Assembly (NCBI RefSeq): GCF_963678635.1
Contig: NC_087068.1
Span: forward strand, 50,115,724-50,179,723
DNA: 64,000 nucleotides
Direction: 5' to 3'
DNA from: Symsagittifera roscoffensis
Lineage: Eukaryota > Xenacoelomorpha > Acoela > Convolutidae
The notes below the pieces were generated by a model, which did not search any database, had not been told where the DNA came from, and saw only the letters and a list, made by a program, of their open reading frames with translations. Made by a program: the position numbers and the translations under genes. Shown here piece after piece: positions 9,426 through 20,189 of the stretch (within the stretch, counting starts at the first letter, position 1; each line of letters begins with the position of its first letter).

Positions 9426-12400
9426 TTCTCTGAGTATTCATTGGGTATTTCGAATTTCGTTTTGAAATTCCTTCCTATGGTAGGCTCTGGTTCTTCTTCC
9501 TCCAGTTCCAATCCGCTTGTTTCCCTCACTTCCTTGAGCTTCTTTATCATCGAATTTTCGGTGTGGGTAAGTCCTACCCCCACTCCCCGGACAAAAATAT
9601 TTATCGACGTCCCCGTCGATGTAGTCGGGTCTGAATTGTCTTTAGGGATGTCCAGTGGCCTGTCTGTTGCTGTCCATCCGAAAAGAGGCTCCGCTGTCTT
9701 CATGTACTTTGCTGCTGATACATCGACTTGCTGCATGCTTTGTCCTTCGTGACCCTCGTCTTTGACATCACGCATCCACTCTAGAATCCTCAAGTTCGTA
9801 TTCTCCCTCCTTTCTATTTCACCCTGCTCGAGATCCGTCTCCACTTCTGGCGTCGAGTAATCATCCTGCGGATAATGTCCACCATCGTCAATGACCTGCC
9901 ATTCCTCTCCAGCTTCCAGTTCGCCTACGCCTAGTAGTTCCTCGCTTAACTTTTCTGGCTGTATCTTATCGATCAAGAAGTCATCCCCGTACCTATTGTA
10001 CCTCATGCCTGTGCGTTTACGATTGCCCGTCCTGGTTTCCGGTGGTGTTGGTCGATCCGGTTCCATCCACTTCGGTACCTCGTTTTGCTCTGGGTCGTTC
10101 CAGTCTTCTTCTACAAATGAACCTGCATCCGACTCCACTTCTATCTTTTCGTTGTCGTCCAAACTCAAGTTCTCATTACCATCATTTTTCTCTCTGGTGC
10201 CTTTCTCATTCACTTCGCACGCTGGTTCCACCACCAGGTAGTCAAGACCCTCCATGTCTTTCGGCAGGCACCAATCCTCCGGGGACGGAACGTGAGGTTT
10301 CAGATTTTCGTAATGTGCTGCTCGCCCTGTACTCAAGCGATAGAACCTTCCTTGTTGATGTACTTCCGTAATCATGAACGGTCCTCTCCATTTCTTGAGT
10401 AGTTTCTTTGTTCCCTTGGGCGGTATGACGTTTTGAAAGACCCACACGTATTGGCCCACTTCGTATGGCTTTGCTCTCAGTATCTTTTCGTCATATTTCT
10501 TGCGTTGCCTCGTTTGCGCTTGTGCCGTGTTTCTCCGACATAGCTCGTTCAGCTCTTGTTGTCCTTTGATCGCTTCCTTCACGTATGCTTGAGGCGACGT
10601 CCTCTTCCCCTCGTACTCCGGATAGAAGAATGTCAGAGGCATTGCCCTTTCCCTGCCCGTCAACATCATGAAAGGGCTGATACCCGTTGTAGAGTGCTGG
10701 GTACTATTGTAGGCTCCTACTACCTGTGGCAGGTATTTGTCCCAGTCCGTCATGTACCTTGAGCAGTACACCCTGAGCATGTTGACTAATGTCCTGTTCT
10801 GTCTTTCTACCAACCCATTGGTCTGTGGATGATAGGTCGTCGAGTGTGCTTGAGCAATGTGTGACCTCTTCATCAATTCTTTTGTTAAGTCCCCCACAAA
10901 AGCCTTGCCGTTGTCTGACTGGAAAGTCATTGGGCAACCATACCGCGATATCCAATGCGTTATCAGGTGATCACATGTTTCCTCTGCTGAGGCTGTCTGG
11001 CACGGAACTGCTTCCGCCAACTTGGTGAAGTGATCTATTATAACTAGTATTTGGTTATAACCCGATTCCGTCATGCAGATTTTCTGATGGTCTATCTGCA
11101 CCACTTCATTGAATTCCGAACTCTCGACAGACTTGAGGGGAAACTTCATCTTCCTTGGGTCTTTTGCTTGAAGGCATGCTAGGCAGGCATTCACCCATCT
11201 CTCGCAAGCTTTTCTCATTCCCGGCCAGTCAAACCTGTGAAGTATCCTTTGTTGTACTTTATCTATCCCCTGATGGCCCATTTGGTCGTGTGATCTGAAG
11301 AGCACTTCCGTTTGGTACAGTTGTGGTAGTATGATGAGGTTGTGTTTGTGTAATATCTTTTCCTCATCTCTTCTCTTGCACGCTACCACCCCTTCCGCTG
11401 TGTGGTAAAGTAAGTCTCTCTTTTCTTTGTAGAACTGGCTCAAGATCTTGTAGCTGTCTTCCTCAAGTTCCCCCTTCTCCTTGACTCCAGAATGGATCCA
11501 TTTGGAGAGGTTACTTGTCATTTTGTCATTCTTCTGGGCCCTTATTAGGTCAGACAGTCTATATCTCGCCTTAACGTGCTCCTTTAACGCCATGATCTGT
11601 CCATTCATCTCACCAGGATTGTGGATGTCATCGCTCAGTTTCACACATATTATCCTTTTCATGATCTTCATGTCGTCCTCTGGTACCAGATTCGTTCTGA
11701 CGTTTGAGTTGCACGATAGTTCCCTAAGAGGCTTTCTTGAAACTGCTATTTTCTCGAGCTCTGTTCCACCTCGTACCTCTTGCATTCCCAGATTGTACGT
11801 TCCTGAAGATGGATCTGTCTGTAATTCCCTGTCGTGCTGTCTCATCTTCTCTTCCGCCAGTATCATGCATAGACTGTCTTGATCCTCACTGCTCTCGTCC
11901 GAGTCTTCATCCCATTCTTTACGCTCCCCGGACAATTTTCCTTCTCCGGTTTCGTCTTCTTTCATGAATCTGGACCACTCCCCGGACTCTTGATCTAATC
12001 CCAGGTGTTCAATTTCTTCTCTGAATGTCACTTTCTTATCCCTGACTTTTGTTTGCTCCAGAATTTTTTCGGGGATTTTCTCAACTAGTGATCGCACAAC
12101 TTCCTTGCTATCAGTGGTGATTCCTTTTGAGACGTCAGTATTGTTCACTGTTTTTTCTCTCCGAAGTATGGTTAGTTCCGGTGCCTCCTGACTTTTCCCT
12201 TGGATCACGGGTTTGTCATCCGATAGTTTCTCAAGCAACCTCATTAAGTCTTCATCTATTTGGACCGTTCCCTCCTCCACCTGGGTGAGATCGTGACCTT
12301 TTGCCTTGAGTGTTTCCCTCACGATTTTGGACTTGAGCATTATTCCTACCGGAATCCCTCTGCTTTTCTTCAAGATGGTCTTTTCAAGAGACTCTTTTGG

Positions 12401-15400
12401 CAATTCGGGATGATCTTCAATCGGTTTACCTGATTTGTCCAGCCATCTCGTGAGTGGAAGACTGTCGTATGTTTCTTTGTCCATAAAGGAGAAACCATCT
12501 TTGATCTCAGGTCTGTCCGCCTCTCTTTGTTCTTGTCTCTCGTAGAACTCCGTCTTCTTGCTCAAGCTGTCGGCATTTTGATGTTTGTCTCGCGTTCTAT
12601 GTTCAATTATCATGTTGTATCCGTCCAAGCGAACTATCCATCTCCCAATGTAGCTCTGGTCCATTGAGTACGTTTTCAGCCAGCTTAATGCTCGGTTATC
12701 TACTCGCAGTTTGAAAGGTTCACTGCCTAGGTACGCTCTGTATTTCTCGACAAAGGTGACCACTGCGAACATCTCTGCTTTCGGTGCTCCGTACTTCATT
12801 TCTGTGTCACTTAGGACTTTGCTCCCGTATGCTATTGGTCTCAAGACTGTCTTCCCATTCCATTCTTGTTCTTGATGGAGAACCCCAGAAATCGCGACTA
12901 CCGACGCATCTGTGTCCAGCACGTACATCCCCTTCTCAGTCGGCATACCCAGTACTGGTGCCTCACATAGCTCTTTCTTTATTCTCTGGAATGACTCTTC
13001 TGCTGCGTTGTTCCACGTGAACTTCTTGCCCTTGTGTCTCATTAATTGTTGCATCGGGTATACCTTGTCCGCGTAGCCTTTGATGAACTCCCTGTAATAG
13101 TTAGCGAAGCCCAGGAAGCTCATCAACTGGTGCTCTGTCTTCGGTGATTTCCAGGTTAGGACTGCTTCCACGGCGTCTGGGTCAGGTCTGATGCCGTGCT
13201 TGTCTACCATCCTGCCCAAATATTTTATTGAGTCCTTGAGTATTTCACACTTTGATGGTTTGCACTTCAGCCCCGATCTTTTCATGCACGCGAACACCTC
13301 ATCAAGTCTCTCAATGTGGTCTTCTAGTGTTGGCGTTGCTATTACCACGTCGTCCACGTAGCACATTACCAGGTTGCCGTACTTCTTCGTCACGCCTATC
13401 AGCGCGTGTGCCATCAGCCGTTGAAACGTGGCTGTGGCATTGCAGAGTCCAAACGGCATCCGTTTCCATTGAAACAGACCTAACTCGCAGGCGAACCCTG
13501 TCTTGTCCCTGTCTTGTTTCCTTAATGGTACCTGCCAAAAAGCCGAGCCTAAATCAAGAGTCGTAAAAAATTTTGCATCACCTAACTTCGAGAGGCTTTC
13601 ATCAATTCTAGGTATGGGATAGGCATCCTTCACCGTGACGGAGTTCAGGTATCGAAAGTCACAACAGAACCTCAACTGGTCGCCTTTCTTTTTGGCCATC
13701 ACTACTCCACACGCCCACGGTGACTTGGATGGTTCTATCATGTCATACTCTAGTAACGTCTCGATTTCTTTTCTACACGCGTCCGATTTGTGTGGGGTCA
13801 TACGCCTCGCCCCCTCCCTGTGCGGTACCGCGTTTTCCTCAAGTTCTATTTCATGCTCCACAAAATTACAACACCCGATATCCGCCTTATGCCTCGAGAA
13901 AACTTCTTCGTTCCGCTCTAGTACGTCTTTGATGGCTTCGAGCTGTTCATCTTTCAGTTTGCCCCTCAAATGTTCAATCTCCGGCAGAACCGGTTTATCT
14001 GTCTGCATCTCATCTAGTGTGGGTCGCTCTGGAAAGTTTGAACAGCTCGACAGCCCATCGTCCGTTTCTGACTTAAGTGATTTAATTAGGCCTGAAGAAT
14101 ATTTAATTTTTTGCAATCGTCTCAAGATACAAATTTTATCCCTGTGATTGGGACAATCAACAACTTCATTTTGTTTTAAGTTCTCAATCGTTTCATATCG
14201 AGTTTTAACCGGCAAAGCATATCCCAGTTTCCTCCCTCTCTGTATCGTGATCGGTATGTCAAGGGTATTCAACAAGACACTGACGCAGAGACCACTCTTC
14301 GTTATCGAAAATGATCTTCCTAAAACAGCAGCACTTTGACTATTAGGGTTTGGAACTATACATACTTGCTTATTGTCACTTAGTTCATTGTAGTTTTTCA
14401 TCCTCAAGCTCACGATTGCTGCTTCATTAGCTTTTAGCCTCACTCTCCTACTCAAGAATACCGGTGCTTTGTTTTCATTTGCCATTATTAAATTTACCGG
14501 TTTGATTGCGTACCTCCTATCCGGGTTCCGTATCCTGAACATTGCATTATTTAGATCAATCGTTACGTCGAAATTCCTGATGAAGTCTCTGCCCAAAATG
14601 AATTGGTCAGATTCATCCAGGTTTTCTACCACGATGAAGCTCATCCACAGGTTACGTTCTCCCAAATTGAGGGCTATTATCGGCGTCCTGCCTAGCACCC
14701 GAAGGGCCCCTTTGTTCGCAGCTGACAGCCGTATTTTTGAGTCTATCAAATCATCTTTGTTGAAGCCCATTCGCTCCCAAGTCTCAATTGGTATGACACT
14801 CAAGACCGCTCCCGTGTCAAGTAACCCACGTAACTGAGTCTTCTTTCCACTTATGTCCAACACGTGCCCTGTCACGTCTGCTTCCGTTCCGATGTGCATT
14901 GCATCTTCTTCAAGCATAGCACAGTGTCCAATCGATCTTACTTTCAATTCCTCCTTCCCTACATAGATTTGTCCAATCAGGTCTTCGTCGCATGTTATCA
15001 TCGTCTTGGTATAGATGTTGATTCCATCTATGTTTAGCATAACCTCGTGTGGACCGTAAGCTTCAGTGTATCTGTTATCAACACGTACCGACTTGCTGCC
15101 CCCTCTCGTGAGTAGTGCCCTGAGCGCTCTAGAAGTAGTTCGTGGACTTATTCCACTCAAGTAGTCTGCATACACGTCAATGTGCATTAACGTCTGGTCG
15201 CTCGGCTCGCTCAAGTTTCTAGTCACCTCGTGGCCGCCCACTGTGATTATCGACATTATTCTTGCTCCGATTTTCGATATTCCAAAGGGTTTACCTGTCA
15301 CCATTTTCACGGTGTTACAATTCCCGTTCTTTGTTGAGCCCGTTCTAGCCTCTGGTACTACGTTCGTTCCGGTTAATGCTTCGTTAAAATTCTGTCTCTC

Positions 15401-17779
15401 GATCTCCAACTTTAGTCGTTGCTCTATTTCTTTCGCAGCCAGATCTTGTTTCACTTTGGCAATTGCTTCCGTCGCCGCTCTCTCATAATTTATCTCTAGA
15501 GAGCTCCCGGCCGCGGACTCTAACGCACCGCTAACATGTGTTACAGCTTTCACTGTCTTCGTCGGCAATTCGGTGTTTGGTGCCCCTAAGTTCCTAGATT
15601 CGAACTCGTTTTGCCTGTTCCGCTGATTCTGCACCGCCGCTAATGCCAACTTATGTTTGGGGTGATTCTGGTCCTTGACCGCTTCCCAGAACAAGGGACA
15701 ATCCATTCTGAAGTGCCCCTCCTGGTTACAGAAAAAACATCTGGCGCCTATCTTGATGATTAAGCCATTATAGTACTCGTGTTCCTCCATCTGACTCATG
15801 TCCTCCTCATCCGGTGCATAACCTAGGTTCTTCATGCCTTGTTTGTACGTTGTGCAGTCAGCCACATGATGATCCGCTGACCCGCAGTTCGCGCATGATC
15901 TGCGCTTATCCATATCATCTCTAGGTTTGTACCATGATGACCTCTGGGGTTGGCTTCCCCCTTGCGTGTTCCTGTTTTCAGAATATGAGTACTTCTTAGG
16001 TTTCATCAGCATGTATTCTCTTGATTTCTGTCTCATTTCTTCTGGGGTGGGTGCGCTGTCCTTCGACAACGTGTAGTATGTTGCTAACATTGTCCTTAAG
16101 TCATCACTTTTCACCCCATCAATGAACTTCGAGGCAATGCTAAAGTTCCGTCTGTTTGTCGACTCCTCTGGGTCACTCCTCCTTCTCAAGCTCTCGAGGT
16201 CATCTAGGAACCGATCTATTGACTCGTCGTCCCTCTGTCTCCTTTTTTCAAATCGCATCATCGCTTGATGACCCTTCATGCCTGAGCCGAATCTGTTCAA
16301 CAGTATTTCAAAGATTTTGTCCGCGGTGTCGCGTTCTTCTTCTTTCTTCGCAACCACACACTTTAATGCCGTGCCTTCTAAATTGCTGAGTATGGCTGTG
16401 CACGCTTGTCTTTCGTCACTCAAGTTATCTTGCTCTAGATGTAGTCTCATCACTTCCACCCAAGTGTCAATGCATCCATCGGAGTCATCTTTGAATTCTT
16501 TTGGCTTCTTGAATGTTTTTCTTGATTTTCCCTCTCTCCTGTCGCTCGAGTCAGTGTTCCTCGTGGCGAAGGCCTCTAGAGTCCTGTTCATCATCTCCCA
16601 AGTGCTGGCCCATGTCATAGCATCCGGTCCTGAGTTGCTGTTGGCTGTTGAATCTCCCGGACCAGTCGTCGTGTTCGACGTTCCACTCTTCATTATTGTT
16701 TTCGCAGCTGTTGGTGCTATGCTTATCGCATCCCTGGGTATGGGCAACGGTGTCGATTGCCGTTTGTTTCTTTGTGGTTCTACAAAATCAACTCTGGTGC
16801 CTTGCGTACGATCCGCTGCCGGTCTCTCTTGTGGTGTAGAACCTCTCAAGATGGCATCCAACTTCGCCTGTATTGCACACGAACTCTCTGCTTGACTCTT
16901 GCTCATTGTGTCCATTCTCCTTTCCAGGCTCCCTAATTGGCTGTTAACATCATCATATCGGTTCTTCAACTGTTGCATGTCTGTTTTGATGTTCTTTTCT
17001 CGTTCTTCATTGGTGGCCTCTACCTTGTCTGACATTTCCTTGAGTCTCTCCTCTGTTGCTTTAGCTAGGTTAAAATAACTGTCTAGATACTCGTGCTTGT
17101 TGTATCTTATCTCCTTTTTTATCACCTCTCTGTCTTCTTCACTGTTCTTAAGTCTTTTGTCGATCTGATTTAATTTCGCCAACAAATCGCCCAGCTCAAT
17201 GGTAGTCTCTTCATGGTCAACCGTGGGTTTCTCTTCGGCCATAGCCTCTGCTTTAGCTTGTTCCTCATTCTGGCCGGTTTCTGTCGCTTTCGTGCTCACT
17301 GTACCAAATGTTCGTGCTCTTTCTGCTTTTGGCTCTTCAGTCACGTTTTCTTTCGTTTTTATTCCGAACATTATTCCCAATTTTTCCGTAAAAGATGTCC
17401 TCTTTACTTGAGAGTCTTCTTTCACCGTTTCTTCGGTGTTGCCTATTGCATCTTCCGCGTCATCTATCGGTGAGAACTCTATGGGTTTCTGGTTCGGTTC
17501 CTCTGTATTGGGCATTGGAGTTGACTCTGTCGCCATCTTCCCTGTTTCATCCACACTTTGATCGGGTGTCTCTAGATCAATCTCGATGGTGGGTTCTACT
17601 CTCTCCCCTTCCGTGCCCTCTTTCGCCCTGTTCTCCGCTGTACTCCTTGTGCTGACCATGTTAACTGAAAAGTTCTTCTTTGTTATCTTCGGACCCATTG
17701 GTGTTGCTTTGCTTAGCGACGAATTATACTTAGCTTCGGTCGATCTTTTTTCAGCTACCGGTACCCTGCTCCGCCTCAT
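8978..17779 (-). CDS. Gag-Pol polyprotein of giant Ty3/gypsy-type LTR retroelement, copy A
   Basis: A single intact frame of 2933 codons from ATG 17779. In order: an acidic N-terminal region with a coiled coil (about 200-320); a retrotransposon Gag capsid domain (about 420-600); two CX2CX4HX4C zinc knuckles (629-642 and 681-694); an aspartic protease with DTGA (Asp988); a reverse transcriptase with YVDD at 1474-1477; an RNase H with DTDAS at about 1622; a long acidic linker; an integrase with HHCC zinc region (from about 2164) and D2230, D2289, E2325 (a DD35E spacing); then an acidic tail and a C-terminal macrodomain-like region (about 2785-2933). The PR-RT-RH-IN order is that of Ty3/gypsy. 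Gag and Pol are fused without a frameshift or stop. The length is far above the 1000-1500 residues usual for gypsy Gag-Pol. No lesion is visible, so this copy may be recent or active. Confidence 0.93.
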   Translation of the reverse strand: MRRSRVPVAEKRSTEAKYNSSLSKATPMGPKITKKNFSVNMVSTRSTAENRAKEGTEGERVEPTIEIDLETPDQSVDETGKMATESTPMPNTEEPNQKPIEFSPIDDAEDAIGNTEETVKEDSQVKRTSFTEKLGIMFGIKTKENVTEEPKAERARTFGTVSTKATETGQNEEQAKAEAMAEEKPTVDHEETTIELGDLLAKLNQIDKRLKNSEEDREVIKKEIRYNKHEYLDSYFNLAKATEERLKEMSDKVEATNEEREKNIKTDMQQLKNRYDDVNSQLGSLERRMDTMSKSQAESSCAIQAKLDAILRGSTPQERPAADRTQGTRVDFVEPQRNKRQSTPLPIPRDAISIAPTAAKTIMKSGTSNTTTGPGDSTANSNSGPDAMTWASTWEMMNRTLEAFATRNTDSSDRREGKSRKTFKKPKEFKDDSDGCIDTWVEVMRLHLEQDNLSDERQACTAILSNLEGTALKCVVAKKEEERDTADKIFEILLNRFGSGMKGHQAMMRFEKRRQRDDESIDRFLDDLESLRRRSDPEESTNRRNFSIASKFIDGVKSDDLRTMLATYYTLSKDSAPTPEEMRQKSREYMLMKPKKYSYSENRNTQGGSQPQRSSWYKPRDDMDKRRSCANCGSADHHVADCTTYKQGMKNLGYAPDEEDMSQMEEHEYYNGLIIKIGARCFFCNQEGHFRMDCPLFWEAVKDQNHPKHKLALAAVQNQRNRQNEFESRNLGAPNTELPTKTVKAVTHVSGALESAAGSSLEINYERAATEAIAKVKQDLAAKEIEQRLKLEIERQNFNEALTGTNVVPEARTGSTKNGNCNTVKMVTGKPFGISKIGARIMSIITVGGHEVTRNLSEPSDQTLMHIDVYADYLSGISPRTTSRALRALLTRGGSKSVRVDNRYTEAYGPHEVMLNIDGINIYTKTMITCDEDLIGQIYVGKEELKVRSIGHCAMLEEDAMHIGTEADVTGHVLDISGKKTQLRGLLDTGAVLSVIPIETWERMGFNKDDLIDSKIRLSAANKGALRVLGRTPIIALNLGERNLWMSFIVVENLDESDQFILGRDFIRNFDVTIDLNNAMFRIRNPDRRYAIKPVNLIMANENKAPVFLSRRVRLKANEAAIVSLRMKNYNELSDNKQVCIVPNPNSQSAAVLGRSFSITKSGLCVSVLLNTLDIPITIQRGRKLGYALPVKTRYETIENLKQNEVVDCPNHRDKICILRRLQKIKYSSGLIKSLKSETDDGLSSCSNFPERPTLDEMQTDKPVLPEIEHLRGKLKDEQLEAIKDVLERNEEVFSRHKADIGCCNFVEHEIELEENAVPHREGARRMTPHKSDACRKEIETLLEYDMIEPSKSPWACGVVMAKKKGDQLRFCCDFRYLNSVTVKDAYPIPRIDESLSKLGDAKFFTTLDLGSAFWQVPLRKQDRDKTGFACELGLFQWKRMPFGLCNATATFQRLMAHALIGVTKKYGNLVMCYVDDVVIATPTLEDHIERLDEVFACMKRSGLKCKPSKCEILKDSIKYLGRMVDKHGIRPDPDAVEAVLTWKSPKTEHQLMSFLGFANYYREFIKGYADKVYPMQQLMRHKGKKFTWNNAAEESFQRIKKELCEAPVLGMPTEKGMYVLDTDASVVAISGVLHQEQEWNGKTVLRPIAYGSKVLSDTEMKYGAPKAEMFAVVTFVEKYRAYLGSEPFKLRVDNRALSWLKTYSMDQSYIGRWIVRLDGYNMIIEHRTRDKHQNADSLSKKTEFYERQEQREADRPEIKDGFSFMDKETYDSLPLTRWLDKSGKPIEDHPELPKESLEKTILKKSRGIPVGIMLKSKIVRETLKAKGHDLTQVEEGTVQIDEDLMRLLEKLSDDKPVIQGKSQEAPELTILRREKTVNNTDVSKGITTDSKEVVRSLVEKIPEKILEQTKVRDKKVTFREEIEHLGLDQESGEWSRFMKEDETGEGKLSGERKEWDEDSDESSEDQDSLCMILAEEKMRQHDRELQTDPSSGTYNLGMQEVRGGTELEKIAVSRKPLRELSCNSNVRTNLVPEDDMKIMKRIICVKLSDDIHNPGEMNGQIMALKEHVKARYRLSDLIRAQKNDKMTSNLSKWIHSGVKEKGELEEDSYKILSQFYKEKRDLLYHTAEGVVACKRRDEEKILHKHNLIILPQLYQTEVLFRSHDQMGHQGIDKVQQRILHRFDWPGMRKACERWVNACLACLQAKDPRKMKFPLKSVESSEFNEVVQIDHQKICMTESGYNQILVIIDHFTKLAEAVPCQTASAEETCDHLITHWISRYGCPMTFQSDNGKAFVGDLTKELMKRSHIAQAHSTTYHPQTNGLVERQNRTLVNMLRVYCSRYMTDWDKYLPQVVGAYNSTQHSTTGISPFMMLTGRERAMPLTFFYPEYEGKRTSPQAYVKEAIKGQQELNELCRRNTAQAQTRQRKKYDEKILRAKPYEVGQYVWVFQNVIPPKGTKKLLKKWRGPFMITEVHQQGRFYRLSTGRAAHYENLKPHVPSPEDWCLPKDMEGLDYLVVEPACEVNEKGTREKNDGNENLSLDDNEKIEVESDAGSFVEEDWNDPEQNEVPKWMEPDRPTPPETRTGNRKRTGMRYNRYGDDFLIDKIQPEKLSEELLGVGELEAGEEWQVIDDGGHYPQDDYSTPEVETDLEQGEIERRENTNLRILEWMRDVKDEGHEGQSMQQVDVSAAKYMKTAEPLFGWTATDRPLDIPKDNSDPTTSTGTSINIFVRGVGVGLTHTENSMIKKLKEVRETSGLELEEEEPEPTIGRNFKTKFEIPNEYSENIMITDSDFILSNRTSAICITADMSFKSRLEADFKREYQNVEFLFRQRPGLGGMAALPPSVAQVPGKYLCFLVTRVNDRNTIDPEHVILALTRLRDFMIERGILEVSVPVYDPNRGKLSSREFYAILHVVFAETEIVVHLHKKYYLSIA
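9555..9620 (-). promoter_or_regulatory. Conserved 66-bp G-rich cassette within 3' end of gag-pol (copy A)
   Basis: In the sense direction this 66-bp block differs from copy B (35868-35933) at only three positions, although flanking coding sequence is much more diverged. It holds ATCGACGGGGACGTCGAT, then TTTGTCCGGGGAG running into a purine tract GAGTGGGGGTAGGA. An internal (central) polypurine tract used for plus-strand priming, or another RNA signal, would explain the nucleotide-level conservation. Confidence 0.55.
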
Positions 17780-18071
17780 TATTTACAATTGTTATTATTT
17801 ACAATATTATTATCTACAAAAATTCTATTCTAAGGTTTAAAAACTCCAAGGAAAAAGAAATTAATAATTCGCTAAAAACAATTTTTCTTGAACTCTTGTA
17901 AGCTCTTTCGTGTTAGGTTAGGATAGGGAACGTGTTGAACGTGTTGTTATACTTGGTGCTTCAACCTAACCTATTACTTTTGTAGTACCCCCTTCCTAAT
18001 GCTGTTCCAAGACTTTCTCTTTACCGTCCCAAGACCGTTCAGCGTTGTCCCTGTACTTCTCGTTGGTACCT

Positions 18072-18560
18072 TTAGACCAGCGTCCCAAGACCAGCGTCCC
18101 AAGACCAATGGCCCAAGACTAACGTCCCAAGACTAACGTCCCAAGACTAACGTCCCAAGACCTATGTCCCAAGACTAACGTCCCAAGACCAACGTCCCAA
18201 GACTAACGTCCCAAGACCAATGGCCCAAGACTAACGTCCCAAGACCAATGTCCCAAGACTAATGTCCCAAGACTAACGTCCCAAGACCAATGGCCCAAGA
18301 CTAACGTCCCAAGACCAATGTCCCAAGACTAATGTCCAAGACTAACGTCCCAAGACCAATGGCCCAAGACCAACGTCCCAAGACCAATGGCCCAAGACCA
18401 ATGTCCCAAGACCAATGGCCCAAGACCAATGTCCCAAGACCAACGTCCCAAGACCAATGGCCCAAGACCAATGTCCCAAGACCAATGTCCCAAGACCTAC
18501 GTCCCAAGACCAATGGCCCAAGACCAATGTCCCAAGACCAATGTCCCAAGACCGTTTCGT
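18072..18560. repeat. 14-bp satellite array in copy A leader
   Basis: Roughly 35 consecutive units of about 14 bp, variants of CCCAAGACCAATGG, CCCAAGACCAATGT and CCCAAGACTAACGT, with some higher-order alternation. In the sense direction of the element the unit is G-rich (GTCTTGGGAC). Scattered related units continue on both sides (about 18010-18070 and 18561-18680). Confidence 0.95.
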
Positions 18561-19586
18561 ACCAAGACTGCTCTGGCCCAAGACTGCCCCAAAGCTGCAC
18601 TGTCCCAAGACTGTGTTGCTCCAAGACTGTCCCCAGACTGCAATGTCCCTAGACTAGTTCGGTACTGTCCCAAGACTTGTCACTGAGTGTCTGGATATAG
18701 GATTTCTTTCTTCTTCGTTGTAGGGACTTCTTGGTTGTCTGTACCTTGTACCACCACTCAAGCTCTAGTGAAAATTTTCCCAAAAACCCTCTCTTGGTTG
18801 CCAAATCTGGCCCCCCTTTTTTAGTTACCTCTTTTTGAATGTTCCCAGCAATTGGGAGCCAAAACTTGTGTGCAGGTATCTTGTGATCACCTGTTTGTAT
18901 TAAAAACCAATCGCCAATCTTCCCCAAAACGCCACAATGTATATAGAAAAAATAAAATTTTATACCGAAAAAAAAAAACAAAACAGAGTAATCAACCCAC
19001 CTAAAATTCAAAGGAGACAAATGTCAACCTTCTTTCAAAAAAAAATGTCTGGTACCTAATTGCCACGCGTTTTCCTCCCCCCACTAGTTGTCTTATGAGG
19101 TGTCACGAAAACTGTCTATATCCGTTCCCCCCTACCGATCCAACCAGCGTACCAATCTTAACTCGAGATAAGTTTTGGATGTCCACCTATTGTTACCACG
19201 CGTGTTGATGGCTAATGTAACTAAATCAACGATGTCGATTAACTAGTTACTCTAATTCCCCCCTTTTTACAATTTACAACCGCCAACCTCTAACCTAACC
19301 AGTCCCCCTGCTAACCTCCCCCCTGTTTAGCCCCCCTCTTAAGCCGAAAAATCCCTTAAGCGCCGGGTGCTAAACCTCTCTTGAGAAAACCGTAGACCTG
19401 TTTCCAGGTCTGCTTGAGTAAAAACTGCCTCAAAACAATGGGACTCCGCTTATCCAATTTTACACTTATTTCTTATAATGTAATGTGGATTCTAACGATA
19501 CCCGTTGTCCGACCTGAGAACACCCTTGTGCGTCCTCTTGTGGTGGCCCTGTGCTGGTTGTCTCTGTTCTGCCCTTGACAGCAGAC

Positions 19587-19724
19587 CCACTTTCCCACTC
19601 GACTGGTCACCTCTTCCAATCAAGTCTCTTGGTGGTCCGTTTCGATCCTTGTGAACCACTTTCCCACTCGACTGGTCACCCTTTCCAGTCAAGTCTCCTA
19701 GTGGTCCGGTTGGGTCGCAATCTA
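19587..19724. repeat. 69-bp tandem duplication in copy A leader
   Basis: Two adjacent units, starting at 19587 and 19656, share CCACTTTCCCACTCGACTGG followed by similar sequence ending in a GTGGTCCG block. A few substitutions separate them. Confidence 0.85.
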
Positions 19725-20161
19725 TCTAAAAACCCTTAACAACGCCCCCCACTCGGGCACCCTACCAAGGTCACTGCTAGTTGATCGAAAAATTGCTAGA
19801 TTGATCGAAACGATCGGTCTTGTAAAACAGTATGTGTATACTATTTAATTAATACAAAGGTTCGATCCAACTAATTTGGTATCAAAGTCACTGTCTTTTT
19901 TCGTTTTATAGTTTTTGTTCCTATTTGTTTTCCTTTTTTGCTCGTGTTTTTGTCCCCCTAGTTGCCCCCCCTTTACTCGGTTAGCTAAGCCTCGTTCGGA
20001 GAGCGTACCAGGAAGTTTTCTTGAGTTTTCTTAAAAAGCTATCACGGTACAACCGGAAGGTTTACACGTTCCCGCTGAACCGTACCACCGGTACTCTAGA
20101 ATGGGCATGTAGCCCGGAGCTGTGTCAAGTGGGTTCGACTCCGTAGTCATGATGTCGTAAA

Positions 20162-20178
20162 AACACCCAGGAGCGCCA
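20162..20178 (-). promoter_or_regulatory. Candidate primer-binding site of copy A
   Basis: The sense sequence TGGCGCTCCTGGGTGTT is identical in copy B (21472-21488). It begins 11 nt after the inferred LTR end and starts with TGG, as expected for pairing with a tRNA CCA end. I cannot assign the tRNA. The 11-12 nt gap is larger than usual. Confidence 0.45.
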
Positions 20179-20189
20179 TAAAAACACTA

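Larger units (their letters stand above)
17780..20189 (-). other. 5' leader of copy A
   Basis: About 2.4 kb lie between the inferred LTR and the gag ATG. There is no convincing reading frame; frames over 18300-18690 only translate the satellite. It contains a 14-bp satellite array (18072-18560), a 69-bp duplication (19587-19724), pyrimidine-rich stretches, and a segment next to the LTR that matches copy B (TGGCGCTCCTGGGTGTT, minus strand 20162-20178). Long repeat-rich leaders are shared by both copies although the repeats differ. Confidence 0.6.

Noticed and set aside
18072-18560. CRISPR-like array
   Set aside because: Units are contiguous 14-mers without unique spacers, inside a eukaryotic retroelement leader.
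18301-18686. Several overlapping frames of about 80-107 codons in both strands
   Set aside because: They only translate the 14-bp satellite (periodic GLGTLVLGH or QDQCPKTN peptides).
20107-20150. tRNA-like stretch with GGGTTCGACTCC
   Set aside because: A T-arm-like string is present, but I find no full cloverleaf around it. It may be a tRNA-derived scrap in the leader.
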